A stretch of 42,964 bases of DNA from Candidatus Rubneribacter avistercoris (GCA_019115845.1 DXCU01000060.1:1-42964); one strand, 5' to 3'; shown: positions 8,238 through 16,673, counted from the first letter of the stretch. Notes: generated by a model not told the origin, from the sequence alone. Numbers and translations: made by a program.

Positions 8238-9077
8238 TCACTCCCCTTGGCGCGCCTCTCGCAAACGGGCGATCTCAAAGGCGTATCCGGCCAGGTCGGG
8301 CTGAGGCGTCTCCAGGTAGAACGGCAGGTCGCGCAGCGCGGGGTGATTCGCGACGGCGGCAAGGGCCGCAAACCCTATCTGCCCTTCGCCGATGCGCGCG
8401 TGGCGGTCCTTGCGCGCGCCACAGGGGTTGAGCGAGTCGTTCAGGTGGATGGCGCGCAGGCGCCTCAAGCCGATGACGCGGTCGAACTCCTCGAGCACGC
8501 CGTCGAGGTCGGCGGCGATGTCGTAACCGGCATCCCACACGTGGCACGTGTCCAAGCACACGCCCACGTGGCCGGACAGCTTCACCTGCGCGATGATGGC
8601 AGCCAGTTCCTCGAACGAGCGACCGACCTCGCTGCCCTTCCCCGCCATCGTCTCCAGCAGAAGCGTGGTCGTCTGGTCGGGGCGCAGCACCTCGTTGAGC
8701 GCGTCGGCTATCCGCGCCACGGCCTCGGCCACCGGCCGGCCGACGGCGCTGCCGGGATGCATGTTGTACAGCTGATGCGGCGTCTCCTCCATACGGGCCA
8801 GGTCCTCGCCAAGCGCCATGAGCGCGAACTCGCGGGTCTGGGGCTTGTCGGAGGCCGGATTCATCGTGTAGGGCGCGTGCGCCAGGATGCGCTCGATGCC
8901 GTGCTCGGAGGCGAAGGCCGAAAACGCCGCCACGTCGGCGGGATCGAGGGCCTTCGCGCGCCCGCCACGCGGGTTGCGCGTGAAGAACTGAAACGTGTTC
9001 GCGTCGATGGAGACAGCATCCTTGGCCATGCGCAGATAGCCTTTCGCGCTCGAGAGGTGGCATCCGATGGTGAGCAT
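8238..9077 (-). CDS. nfo: Deoxyribonuclease IV (AP endonuclease, Nfo family)
   Basis: A 279-residue TIM-barrel endonuclease that incises DNA 5' to abasic sites in base-excision repair using a trinuclear zinc centre. Zinc-ligand motifs are in order: NMHPGS, LLLETMAGKG, VCLDTCHVWDAGYD, AIHLNDS, HARIGEGQIG and FYLETPQ. The start is ATG 9077, preceded by GAAAGGAAAGGA; upstream residues in the same frame are non-conserved and lack a ribosome site. The length equals the family norm. The next minus-strand gene upstream, the flavodiiron protein, is 304 bp away, so this is probably a separate transcript. Both proteins deal with oxidative or nitrosative damage, which may be coincidence. Confidence 0.96.
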   Translation of the reverse strand: MLTIGCHLSSAKGYLRMAKDAVSIDANTFQFFTRNPRGGRAKALDPADVAAFSAFASEHGIERILAHAPYTMNPASDKPQTREFALMALGEDLARMEETPHQLYNMHPGSAVGRPVAEAVARIADALNEVLRPDQTTTLLLETMAGKGSEVGRSFEELAAIIAQVKLSGHVGVCLDTCHVWDAGYDIAADLDGVLEEFDRVIGLRRLRAIHLNDSLNPCGARKDRHARIGEGQIGFAALAAVANHPALRDLPFYLETPQPDLAGYAFEIARLREARQGE

Positions 9078-9381
9078 GCGCGTCCTTTCCTTTCGCAACC
9101 AACGAAAGCGCAGGTCGATTGCACGAAGCGATGCCGCCGCATGGACGGCGGCGCAGACGACAGCGTGCCGGCCGCAACGATTCCGCATGGCCGGCCGCAA
9201 CGGTAAAAAATCCGAAGAAACAGGATGAATTTTACCGCAACCGCGCAAGATGCCGCAGCGCAATCGTCCCAGAGCGCGCCCCTGATGTGCAGCTCGCTCC
9301 AGCCGAGCGCCAAGCGCCTTGGCCTCGCGTGGCGCCCGGTCGCCGCCACGCCGGAGGCGCAATGCGGCTCCCCAAACCCGC
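9078..9381. other. 304-bp intergenic region between the flavodiiron gene and nfo
   Basis: No gene is supported here. It holds two copies of GCCGGCCGCAACG about 22 bp apart (around 9170 and 9193) and an inverted repeat listed separately. It must contain the nfo promoter, though no strong sigma-70 pair is visible. Confidence 0.5.
9201..9237. repeat. CGGTAAAA inverted repeat upstream of nfo
   Basis: CGGTAAAA (9201-9208) is mirrored by TTTTACCG (9230-9237), with ATCC and GGAT continuing the pairing inside. The element is AT-rich in a GC-rich setting and lies 124 bp upstream of the nfo start. It may be an operator or a weak terminator for the flavodiiron transcript; the sequence does not decide. 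Confidence 0.4.
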
Positions 9382-10566
9382 TCAGCGGCCGACGACGCCC
9401 GCAACGGCCGTCTGCAATTGGGCCAAGTGCTCCTCATCCTCAACCCACTGATGGGAGAGCGCGCCAAGCGGCAGGTCGAAACCGCATGCCTCCAGCACGG
9501 CGGCCACCTCGTCGGGACCGTTCGTTCCCCAGCCGTACGACCCGAACGGAATGCCCACGCGGCCCTCCCAGCCCGTTTTGGGCGAAAGGCCCTTGAGGTA
9601 GCACAGAAACGCCGCCACCGTGGGCATCATGCCGTTGTTGAGCGTGGGCGAGCCCACCGCCACGTACTTCGCCGAAAGGACCTCGGTCATGATGTCGGAG
9701 ATGTGGTCCACCTTCAGGTCGAACAGGCGCGTGGGCACATCGCGCTCGATGAACGCCTCCACTATCTCGCGCGCCATGTCCTCGGTGGTGTGCCACATGG
9801 AATCGTACACCACGATGGCGTATTCATCAGGCGCAAGCGAGCTCCACCGACAGTACGTTTCCATGATCTCGCCCACGTGGCTGCGCCAGATGACGCCGTG
9901 GCTGGGCGCCACCATGTCTATGTCCAGCCCTTCGAGCGCCCCCAGCGCGCGCACCACATGGCGGGAGTAGGGCATGACGATGTTCGCATAGTACTTTTTC
10001 GCCTGGGCGAGCACCTCCGGCAGCCCCACCTCGTCATCGAAGTGGTGGGAGGACGCGAAGTGCTGGCCGAACGCATCGTTGCTGAACAGGATGCGGTCCA
10101 CGTCCGAATAGGTGACCATGTTGTCGGGCCAGTGGACCATGAGGGTCTGCGTGAACGTGAGCGTGCGCTTGCCAATACAAAGCGTGTCGCCGGTTTTGAC
10201 CGGCAGGTAGTCGCGCTCGCCGTAGTGCGCCGCAAGACCGCTTGCTCCGTACGGGTCGCTCGTCACGATGCGCGCGTTGGGCGCAAGCTCGCAGATGGCG
10301 GGGATGGCGCCGGAATGGTCCTGCTCCACATGGTTGGCCACCACGTACTCGATGCGAGCGGGGTCCACCACCTCGCCGATGCGCTCGATCAGCTCGCCGG
10401 CAAAGCCGGGCTTGCACGTGTCGATGAGCGTGGGATGCTCGTCCATGATGAGGTACGCGTTGTACGTCGATCCGCGATCGGTCGTGTAGCCGTGGAAGTT
10501 GCGCTCGTTCCAATCGATGCCGCCTACCCAGTACACGTCGGGTTTCACCTTCACCGCATGCAGCAT
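9382..10566 (-). CDS. Flavodiiron protein (FprA-like O2/NO reductase)
   Basis: A 394-residue cytoplasmic class A flavodiiron protein reducing O2 to water and/or NO to N2O in anaerobes. The N-terminal metallo-beta-lactamase-like domain carries diiron ligands His79-x-Glu81-x-Asp83-His84 (ANHVEQDHSG), a further His in LMVHWPDN, Asp in FSNDAFGQH and His in APSHGVIW. The C-terminal flavodoxin domain (about 250-394) has the FMN-loop sequences VVYDSMWHTTE, GSPTLNNGMMPT and FGSYGWG. There is no C-terminal rubredoxin, so electrons must come from a separate donor. ATG 10566 is chosen for its AAGGAGG site; the frame continues upstream without one. A TATACT box lies about 40 bp upstream on the minus strand (10606-10611). 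Confidence 0.95.
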   Translation of the reverse strand: MLHAVKVKPDVYWVGGIDWNERNFHGYTTDRGSTYNAYLIMDEHPTLIDTCKPGFAGELIERIGEVVDPARIEYVVANHVEQDHSGAIPAICELAPNARIVTSDPYGASGLAAHYGERDYLPVKTGDTLCIGKRTLTFTQTLMVHWPDNMVTYSDVDRILFSNDAFGQHFASSHHFDDEVGLPEVLAQAKKYYANIVMPYSRHVVRALGALEGLDIDMVAPSHGVIWRSHVGEIMETYCRWSSLAPDEYAIVVYDSMWHTTEDMAREIVEAFIERDVPTRLFDLKVDHISDIMTEVLSAKYVAVGSPTLNNGMMPTVAAFLCYLKGLSPKTGWEGRVGIPFGSYGWGTNGPDEVAAVLEACGFDLPLGALSHQWVEDEEHLAQLQTAVAGVVGR

Positions 10567-10914
10567 GATGCACGCCTCCTTGGTTGTCGGTTGCGTTCGT
10601 CCCACAGTATAACGCCTGCGCGGCGCAGCACGAGGGCGAACAGCAGAACCCGCAGCGCAAGAGGAACGGGCGAATCGGCCACGTTGCCGGGCTTGGACCC
10701 CGCATGCGTCCAATCAGCTTGCGCTTGCCACGACGCAGCTTGCACTTGCACTGACGACTCAAAAGCTTTTCCGATCTCCTGAAACGGTAATATATCGCCC
10801 AAAATCTGCGGATCCATTACCGTTCCACACGACAAGCGTGCGCCAAGCGGCAGGGATCGCGCAAAACGAAGCGTGTCCGGCGAACATCCCTGCTTCGACG
10901 TAATCGCACCGCCC
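10567..10914. other. 348-bp intergenic region upstream of the flavodiiron gene
   Basis: No gene is supported. It carries a minus-strand -10-like TATACT (10606-10611), short direct repeats of CTTGC around 10715-10750 and the separated inverted repeat at 10783-10824. It lies between the start of the flavodiiron gene and the end of the aldo/keto reductase gene, both on the minus strand. Confidence 0.5.
10783..10824. repeat. AACGGTAAT / ATTACCGTT separated inverted repeat
   Basis: Nine-base arms AACGGTAAT (10783-10791) and ATTACCGTT (10816-10824) are separated by 24 bp. They lie about 220 bp upstream of the flavodiiron start. The arms could be two binding half-sites for one regulator. The CGGTAA core recurs in the repeat upstream of nfo. 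Confidence 0.4.
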
Positions 10915-11766
10915 TTATTGCGCAAACGTTATCCCGTGCAGACGACGCACCTCGTCGAGCGCGGGCACGTCCAGAATGAGGCTGCGGCCCCGGTCCAAGG
11001 CGCGCACGCGGGCCATGTCCTCTTCGGTCAGCGCGAAGTCGTCGATGGCGATGTTTTGATCGATGCGCTCCCGATGCACGGACTTCGGTATGGCGGCGAT
11101 GCCTTCCTGACGCAGCCACCGCAGCACAACCTGGGCCGGCGTCTTGCCGTACGGCCGACCGACGGCCGCAAGTTCGGGATGGGCGAACAAGCCCTCGCGC
11201 CCTTCGGCGAACGGCGCCCAGGCCATGGTGCGCACGCCGAGGTCGTCCATGAGCGCACGCAGAAGGCGCTGCTGGCAGAACGGGTGCAGCTCCACCTGAT
11301 TGACGGCGGGCACCACGTTATGGGACAACACGAGGTCGAGCAGGCGGTCGGGCAAAAAGTTGCACACGCCGATGGCGCGCACACGACCCTGCGCCAGCAG
11401 CTCCTCCATGGCGCGCCAGCTGCCGTGGTAGTTGCCGTACGGCATATGAACAAGGTAGAGGTCCAGGTAGTCGGTGCCCAGGTTGGAAAGCGTTTTCTCG
11501 AAGGACGCCTGTGTGCGCTCGAAACCTGCGTCTTGGATCCACACCTTCGACACCAAGAACGCTTCCTCGCGCGCAACGCCGCTCTTGGCAAGGGCCGCTC
11601 CCACCGCCCGCTCGTTGCCGTAACAGGCAGCCGTGTCGATAAGGCGGTAGCCCGCCTCAAGCGCGTCAAGCACCGCACGCTCGCATTCTGCCTGGTCGGT
11701 GATCTGAAACACCCCGAAACCTGTCTGCGGCATCCTCACGCCGTTGTTCAGTTCAACAATCTCCAT
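10915..11766 (-). CDS. Aldo/keto reductase
   Basis: A 283-residue NADPH-dependent (beta/alpha)8 carbonyl reductase. The catalytic tetrad is intact: Asp44 and Tyr49 (LIDTAACYGNE), Lys74 (LVSKVW) and His107 (YLVHMPYG). The cofactor region IPKSVHRERIDQN sits near the C-terminus, as in 2,5-diketo-gluconate/prostaglandin-type bacterial members. ATG 11766 is preceded by GGAAGGAGG. It lies 25 bp downstream of the alpha/beta hydrolase gene on the same strand, so the two are probably co-transcribed. The substrate is unknown; neighbouring genes suggest a stress or detoxification set. Confidence 0.93.
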   Translation of the reverse strand: MEIVELNNGVRMPQTGFGVFQITDQAECERAVLDALEAGYRLIDTAACYGNERAVGAALAKSGVAREEAFLVSKVWIQDAGFERTQASFEKTLSNLGTDYLDLYLVHMPYGNYHGSWRAMEELLAQGRVRAIGVCNFLPDRLLDLVLSHNVVPAVNQVELHPFCQQRLLRALMDDLGVRTMAWAPFAEGREGLFAHPELAAVGRPYGKTPAQVVLRWLRQEGIAAIPKSVHRERIDQNIAIDDFALTEEDMARVRALDRGRSLILDVPALDEVRRLHGITFAQ

Positions 11767-11791
11767 ACCACGCCTCCTTCCAAGCCTGCGC

Positions 11792-12739
11792 CTAACGCAG
11801 ATTCTCCCTCAAAAACGCCTCCACCGCGTCGAAGGGGATGACGTCGGTTTTATCGTAGAGGTCCACATGGTTCGCGCCCGGCACCACGAACAATTCGGCG
11901 CTTTCACCTGCACGGTCGCACACATCTTCGCTGAAGAACCGCGAGTGTGCGTGCTCGCCCACCACGCACAGGATGCGGCGCGGCGCTATCCAATCCAGAT
12001 GGTCGAGCAACTTGAAATTCATGAACGCCTGGCTGCTTGTGATGGAGAACTGGGCGATGGCGTTGTGATGCCAGCCGCGCTCGCGAGCGTAGAACTCGCA
12101 GAATTCCGAGAACACCGGGTCGGCCTCGTAGTCGGCCTCCAGGCGGCCGCGCGGCGTGAGCGTGGGATAGGGTGCCGCGAAGTCAATGTAGCGCTGCTCG
12201 GCGATGTCGGCCAGCTGCGCGGCGCGGACCTCGTCGGTCATAGTTCCGAACGCCTCCTGCGTGGCGCGGGACATGTCGTACATGCTGGCCGTGACCGCCG
12301 CCTTGACGCGCGGGTCCACCTGCATGGCCGAAAGCGCGAACCCGCCGCTGCCGCAGATGCCCGCCACGCCGATACGCTCGCGATCGACGAATGGGCGCGT
12401 GCCCAGGTAGTCCACGCCCGCATGGAAGTCTTCCACGAACGTCTCCGGCGACGAAATATGGCGCGGGTTGCCGCCGCTGTAGCCGTTGTACGACGCATCG
12501 AACGCAAGTGCCGCGAAACCACGCCGCGCCAGTTCGTTGGCGTAGACGCCCGGCCCCTGTTCCTTGACGCCGCCGTAGGGCGCACCCACGAGCACGGCGG
12601 GCAGCACATCGCCCTCCGCACGGTTTTGCGGCAGATAGAGATCGGCCGACAGCTCGATACCAAACCGGTTGCCGTAAGAAACGTGCGTGCGCTCCACGCC
12701 CTCGTTCAGTTCGAAGATGCAATTTCCATCCTGTGCCAT
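11792..12739 (-). CDS. Alpha/beta hydrolase (S15/YcjY-like)
   Basis: A 315-residue single-domain alpha/beta hydrolase. The N-terminal strand region LSADLYLPQNR, an oxyanion-side VGAPYGG and a nucleophile elbow VAGICGSGGFAL (residues 125-136) are visible; acid and base are probably in VVGEHAHSRFF and VPGANHVDLYD. The elbow is ambiguous: Cys129 in G-I-C-G-S or Ser131 in C-G-S-G-G could be the nucleophile. Cys-nucleophile members occur in the dienelactone hydrolase group, so this matters for activity. ATG 12739 follows AGAGAGGAG. It is the promoter-proximal partner of the aldo/keto reductase. No signal peptide, so cytoplasmic. Confidence 0.88.
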   Translation of the reverse strand: MAQDGNCIFELNEGVERTHVSYGNRFGIELSADLYLPQNRAEGDVLPAVLVGAPYGGVKEQGPGVYANELARRGFAALAFDASYNGYSGGNPRHISSPETFVEDFHAGVDYLGTRPFVDRERIGVAGICGSGGFALSAMQVDPRVKAAVTASMYDMSRATQEAFGTMTDEVRAAQLADIAEQRYIDFAAPYPTLTPRGRLEADYEADPVFSEFCEFYARERGWHHNAIAQFSITSSQAFMNFKLLDHLDWIAPRRILCVVGEHAHSRFFSEDVCDRAGESAELFVVPGANHVDLYDKTDVIPFDAVEAFLRENLR

Positions 12740-12810
12740 GATGGCTCCTCTCTATGATGCATGTTCGACATATCCCGGCCCTGCAAACGCTTTCCCGAAG
12801 CGGCCGGGCT

Positions 12811-13671
12811 TTAAAAAGTCGTCGCAAACCGCAGCGCGGTCTCCTCTATAGCGCAATCGACGCCCTCTTCCGCGACGATCTCCCCAATGGAGGGGGCGAC
12901 GATGGACCCCCGCAGCGGGTTCTTCACACCGTCGATATGCGTTGTCACGGTGGCCTTGACCTCGGATTTCTCGAACGCCAAATCACATCCGTCCATCTCG
13001 CAGTCAACCAGCGTGAGATTTTTGCAGTAGCACAAGGGCTGCGTGCCCGAAATGCGGCATCGGACGAGCGTGAGATGGTTCGAGTACCAACCCAGGTACT
13101 CGCCCTTCACGTCGCAATCGACCAGCGTGACGTTGTCGGTATGCCAGAAGGCGTCCTTGGTGTCCAACGCGCACCCGGACAGCTCCGCCTGGCGCACGTA
13201 CTGGAACGAGTACTTGCCCGCAAGCCGCACGTTGCGAAGATCGAGATAGGCGGCGCGCATCATGAAGTACTCGCCCGTCGCAGAAGTGTCGGCCATGCGG
13301 CAGTGCTCGGTTGACCACCCGAACTCAGGCGAGGAGATATCGCAGCCCTCGATAACCACGTCGCGGCATTCGCGCAGCGCCTTGATACCGTGCAGCTTGC
13401 TGTTGCGCACTTCCGCGTGGTCCGTGTACCACAGCGCCGCGCGGCAACGTTCGGTGAGCTCGCAGCCGTCGATCACCACACGTCTATCGTGCCAAAACGG
13501 ATAGCGAAGGTCGCAGAAGCAATCGCGCACCTCCACATCGGAGCTCTCCTTCAGAAAGCTCTCTCCGTCGGCCGGGCCGGCGAACCGGCAGTCGCGCACG
13601 ACCAGGTTCCGCGATCCGTACAGAGCCCTCTCCTCGTCGAACGTCCTTCCTTCGATAACCGTGCCTTCCAC
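12811..13671 (-). CDS. DUF3737 family right-handed beta-helix protein
   Basis: A 286-residue protein made of a repeating strand pattern: VRDCRFAG, VRDCFCDLRYPFWH, IDGCELTERCRAALWYTDH, VDCDVKGEYLGWYSNH and ISGTQPLCYCKNLTLVDCEM. The FLKES, AALWYT, EYFMM, KDAFWHTDN and SIGEIVAEE landmarks match the DUF3737 family closely. These repeats predict a parallel beta-helix like pectin lyases and pentapeptide-type proteins. No function is established for the family. The start is GTG 13671 (VEGTVIEGRTF), with GAGGAG/AGAGG upstream; no in-frame ATG precedes the conserved part. It lies 53 bp after the lipoprotein gene on the same strand. Confidence 0.9.
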   Translation of the reverse strand: MEGTVIEGRTFDEERALYGSRNLVVRDCRFAGPADGESFLKESSDVEVRDCFCDLRYPFWHDRRVVIDGCELTERCRAALWYTDHAEVRNSKLHGIKALRECRDVVIEGCDISSPEFGWSTEHCRMADTSATGEYFMMRAAYLDLRNVRLAGKYSFQYVRQAELSGCALDTKDAFWHTDNVTLVDCDVKGEYLGWYSNHLTLVRCRISGTQPLCYCKNLTLVDCEMDGCDLAFEKSEVKATVTTHIDGVKNPLRGSIVAPSIGEIVAEEGVDCAIEETALRFATTF

Positions 13672-13724
13672 CGCGTTCCTCTCTCCTCGAAGCGCATTCC
13701 TGACGTCGCTTTGCCAAAGATTCC

Positions 13725-14300
13725 TCAACCGACCGCCGTGATCTCGACGGCTCCCGACAAGCCGGCGATGTTCTCCGCGCCCGACACGGCCCGGCCCAGC
13801 TCGTAGAGGTCGGGATTCGGCGCGTAATCGCCGTAGAACATGACCACGTTGCCCCACGGCTCGTAGTAGGCGAGCGTGCCTGCGCCGCCCTCGGCCGCAG
13901 GCGCGTCCGAGCAATCGAGCGCCTTGGGCGGGTAGAATATCTTCTCGTTCGAACTGTAATTCGACACGTCTGCGGAAAGCGGCAGTTGGGCGCCAAGCCC
14001 TGCGGCGGCATCCGACGAATTCAGCTCGAACGTCACCACGGTGCCTTGCGCTCGCGCCTCGATGACCTCCGCCGGCACCACGTCGGCGACCTGCGCGTCC
14101 GGCGCCGCCTCCGCATCCTGACCGCTCGCTCCCGCCTGAGCGCCGTCCGCACCCTGCGTCTCATCGGACGGCGCGGCGGCTTGGCTTTGCGCTGCCTCAC
14201 CCACCCTCACCGACGAGCCATCGCCCGAGGCGCACCCGCCCAGCGCGCCCAACATGCCCAAAGCCGCCGCAAGGGCCATCGCCGTCACCAGCTTCCCCAT
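13725..14300 (-). CDS. Cyclophilin-like-fold lipoprotein
   Basis: A 191-residue exported lipoprotein: signal peptide 1-22 and lipobox ALGGC with Cys23, then an Ala/Gln/Asp-rich linker to about residue 85. The C-terminal domain has the pattern of the cyclophilin_like2 family: TVVTFELNSSDAA, LPLSADVSNYSSNEKIFYPP, a GTLAYYEPWGNVVMFYG core and LYELGRAVSG. These proteins share the cyclophilin barrel but lack evidence of prolyl isomerase activity. ATG 14300 is the start that yields the signal peptide; the ribosome site is modest (GGGAAGG). It is the first gene after the divergent LysR promoter region, so it probably leads the minus-strand cluster. Confidence 0.88.
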   Translation of the reverse strand: MGKLVTAMALAAALGMLGALGGCASGDGSSVRVGEAAQSQAAAPSDETQGADGAQAGASGQDAEAAPDAQVADVVPAEVIEARAQGTVVTFELNSSDAAAGLGAQLPLSADVSNYSSNEKIFYPPKALDCSDAPAAEGGAGTLAYYEPWGNVVMFYGDYAPNPDLYELGRAVSGAENIAGLSGAVEITAVG

Positions 14301-14393
14301 GTTCGCTCGCCTTCCCTTCGTCGGCGCGGCCGCGCTTTCCGCAGCCGCCGCCTCTCGCCTTAGCATGGTATCGCCGCTCTTTTAAAATAGCCA

Positions 14394-14408
14394 ATACTTC
14401 TGTAGTAT
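14394..14408. promoter_or_regulatory. Candidate LysR box (ATACT-N5-AGTAT)
   Basis: ATACTTCTGTAGTAT has perfect 5-bp arms around five bases and fits the T-N11-A rule for LysR-type regulators. It lies between the divergent lipoprotein and lysR genes, 37 bp before the lysR start, where an autoregulating activator site is expected. Confidence 0.6.
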
Positions 14409-14444
14409 GTTCAAACATAGACAAAAGGCATGACAGGAGAAGCC

Positions 14445-15329
14445 ATGATAGAAACACGTCTGCTGCGCTACTTCCTAGCGGTGGCCCGCGAGCAGAGCAT
14501 CACGCGCGCAGCGGCGGCGCTGCACGTCACGCAGCCCACGCTGTCCAAACAGATGATGGACCTCGAAAGGCAGCTGGGCGTGCAGCTGCTCGTGCGCGGC
14601 AAGAAACAGGTCACGCTCACCGACGAGGGAACCTACCTGCGCGCCCGCGCCCAGGAAATGATCGACCTCATGGAGCGCACGGAGGCCGCGCTGCGCAGCG
14701 AGGAGGGCACCCTCGGCGGAGACGTGTACCTCGGTTGCGGCGAGACGCGCGTCATGGAGTTCGTCGCCGACGTGTTCGCCCGCCTGCGCGCGGGCTTCCC
14801 CGAGATGCGCCTGCACCTGCACAGCGGGGATGCCGAGGAGGTGATGAAGCGTCTTGACGAGGGGCTTTTGGACTTCGGGCTTTTGCTGGGTCCTTTGCAC
14901 CGGGACAAGTACGACTACCTGGACCTCGGGATGCGCGACACCTACGGGCTGCTCATGCCCGCAGACTGCCCGCTGGCCGAGCGCGGTTCGGTGACGCTTG
15001 ACGACCTTAAACAGGTGCCGCTCATCTTCCCCAACCAGCCCTACAGCGGGCACCAGCGCCTCGACTGGTTCGGCGCCGACTTCGACGCGCTTCATATCGT
15101 GGCCACCTACAACCTGCTCACGAACGCAACGTTTCTTGTAGAGCGAGGGCTGGGCTACGCGTTTTGCATCGACGGCCTTGTGGATGCGCGAAACGCGCGC
15201 GGCCTTGCGTTCCGCCCGGTTGAGCCGGCCCTCACGCTGGACGCGTGCATCGCCGCGAAACGCCACCGCACCCTCTCCCCTGCTGCCAAGCTGTTTTTGG
15301 AACGCCTGCGCAAGGAAGTGGGCCGGTAG
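14445..15329 (+). CDS. LysR-family transcriptional regulator
   Basis: A 294-residue regulator. The N-terminal winged helix-turn-helix (about 1-60) reads FLAVAREQSITRAAAALHVT and QPTLSKQMMDLERQLGVQLL, the classic LysR signature. The remainder is a periplasmic-binding-protein-like effector domain (GGDVYLGCGETRVMEFVAD onward). ATG 14445 follows GACAGGAGA. It diverges from the lipoprotein/DUF3737/hydrolase/reductase cluster and shares a 144-bp control region with a candidate LysR box, so regulation of that cluster is likely. In Firmicutes similar LysR genes sit beside cyclophilin-like, aldo/keto reductase and hydrolase genes. The effector is unknown. Confidence 0.95.
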   Translation: MIETRLLRYFLAVAREQSITRAAAALHVTQPTLSKQMMDLERQLGVQLLVRGKKQVTLTDEGTYLRARAQEMIDLMERTEAALRSEEGTLGGDVYLGCGETRVMEFVADVFARLRAGFPEMRLHLHSGDAEEVMKRLDEGLLDFGLLLGPLHRDKYDYLDLGMRDTYGLLMPADCPLAERGSVTLDDLKQVPLIFPNQPYSGHQRLDWFGADFDALHIVATYNLLTNATFLVERGLGYAFCIDGLVDARNARGLAFRPVEPALTLDACIAAKRHRTLSPAAKLFLERLRKEVGR

Positions 15330-15587
15330 CTGGTCCGCAACGTACGAAGCCCCGGAACGCAAGCAAAGCAGACGCCCGAAGCAGCACACGAGCCGCCACA
15401 TCCACTAAATGGAGCGAACACCCCAATCAGTAGCCAGGTCACCACGCCCGACAAGCAGAACGGGCACCCAAACTGCAACATGCGGCAAACAGAACGAGCG
15501 CCTCGCTGCACGCAACAAAACGAGCGCTTTCCCGCGCATGATAGAATGAGGACAAACGGCAGACCAGCGCGCCGAGGGGAGGGATCG

Positions 15588-16673
15588 ATGAGCGAAGACG
15601 CGTTTCGTTATCTGAAATGGAATGATGACGTCGTGGGCATCGTGCGCCGCGACCTTTCCGTTTCCTTCGTGAACGCCAACCTCAACCCAACAGTGGCGCT
15701 CTGCACTCAGGGCGCGTCGTCATGGGGCTCCTCCGCGTTCCTGGAATTTCTCTCCGAGCGCATTGTCAGCCCGCAACGTCGCGACATTGAAAAGCTGCTG
15801 TTCAGATGCGGCCTTTCCGAATACGACACGTTCAAACTGGCCGATGCGACGCACGCCATTCACCCACGAGACGAACTATGGCTGGCAGCCCGCGCAGATG
15901 ACAAACTCTCCGATGCGACAACCGACGTGTTTGAATCGGTGTTCCTGCACCGCATCGACGCCGAGGGTGACAGCGTGAACACCCCCGAGGGCTTCAACGT
16001 CAAACGCTACGCGGCGTTCGAAGGGCGCTACGGCATTGTCAAGCAGCGCATCAGTCCGCTGACTGCGGACGTTGAGTCCGAGATAGCCGTTTACCTGCTC
16101 GCGCAGGAGATGGGAATCCCCTGCTGCCCCGCACGCCGTTTCGATGCCAACTCCGTGTTCTCGGAGTTCGTATACGATTTCGCCGAGGAGTACCTGGTGC
16201 ACATGCGCAGGCTGTTCAACAGTCCGCGCGGCAAAAACGAGCTGGACAACCTGCTCACGGTGCGGCCTGCATACGCCGACGACTTCTACCGCATGGTGCT
16301 GCTCGACTTCGTCACCAGGCAAGACGACCGACACCTGTCGAACATGGCACTCAAAATCAACACCGAAGGCGAATCGTTCTACCCGCTCTACGACAACGGG
16401 CGCAGCCTGTTCTACGAGGACACCGAGGATATGGTGCGGGCGGCCATCAAAGACCCCGCAACCCACGCCACCACGTTCGGATACGCGGGAACCTACTGGG
16501 ACCACGCGCGCGACGTCGCCGTGGGCGGCGTCAAGTTCGGCGAGCTTGCGAACCTCGACATCTCCGAGCGAACCGTGCAGGCCCTGCTTGAAGAGGCCGG
16601 CTTCACCGGTTACCGCCTTGCCGGTGCCCGCGAATGGATCATGCGCTCCCTCGCCCTCGTGCGCGAGTTGTAA
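15588..16673 (+). CDS. HipA-like kinase-fold protein, solitary
   Basis: A 361-residue protein. The C-terminal half has the landmarks of the HipA/PI3K-like kinase fold: YGIVKQRISPLTADVESEIA (nucleotide-binding side), LLAQEMGIPCCPARR, then the catalytic segment DFVTRQDDRHLSNMAL and a metal-binding loop FYPLYDNGRSLFYED. The N-terminal 140 residues are unlike canonical HipA and are not recognised. No HipB-like HTH partner is adjacent, so it is not an ordinary hipBA toxin-antitoxin. ATG 15588 follows GAGGGGAGG. Solitary HipA-fold proteins may be protein kinases of unknown targets; I am confident of the fold, not of the role. Confidence 0.75.
   Translation: MSEDAFRYLKWNDDVVGIVRRDLSVSFVNANLNPTVALCTQGASSWGSSAFLEFLSERIVSPQRRDIEKLLFRCGLSEYDTFKLADATHAIHPRDELWLAARADDKLSDATTDVFESVFLHRIDAEGDSVNTPEGFNVKRYAAFEGRYGIVKQRISPLTADVESEIAVYLLAQEMGIPCCPARRFDANSVFSEFVYDFAEEYLVHMRRLFNSPRGKNELDNLLTVRPAYADDFYRMVLLDFVTRQDDRHLSNMALKINTEGESFYPLYDNGRSLFYEDTEDMVRAAIKDPATHATTFGYAGTYWDHARDVAVGGVKFGELANLDISERTVQALLEEAGFTGYRLAGAREWIMRSLALVREL

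Noticed and set aside
12774-12808. CCCGGCC...GGCCGGG inverted repeat as a terminator of DUF3737
   Set aside because: It lies upstream of the hydrolase start and downstream of DUF3737 in a 71-bp gap, but has a 21-base gap between arms and no T-run on the minus strand; too weak to call.
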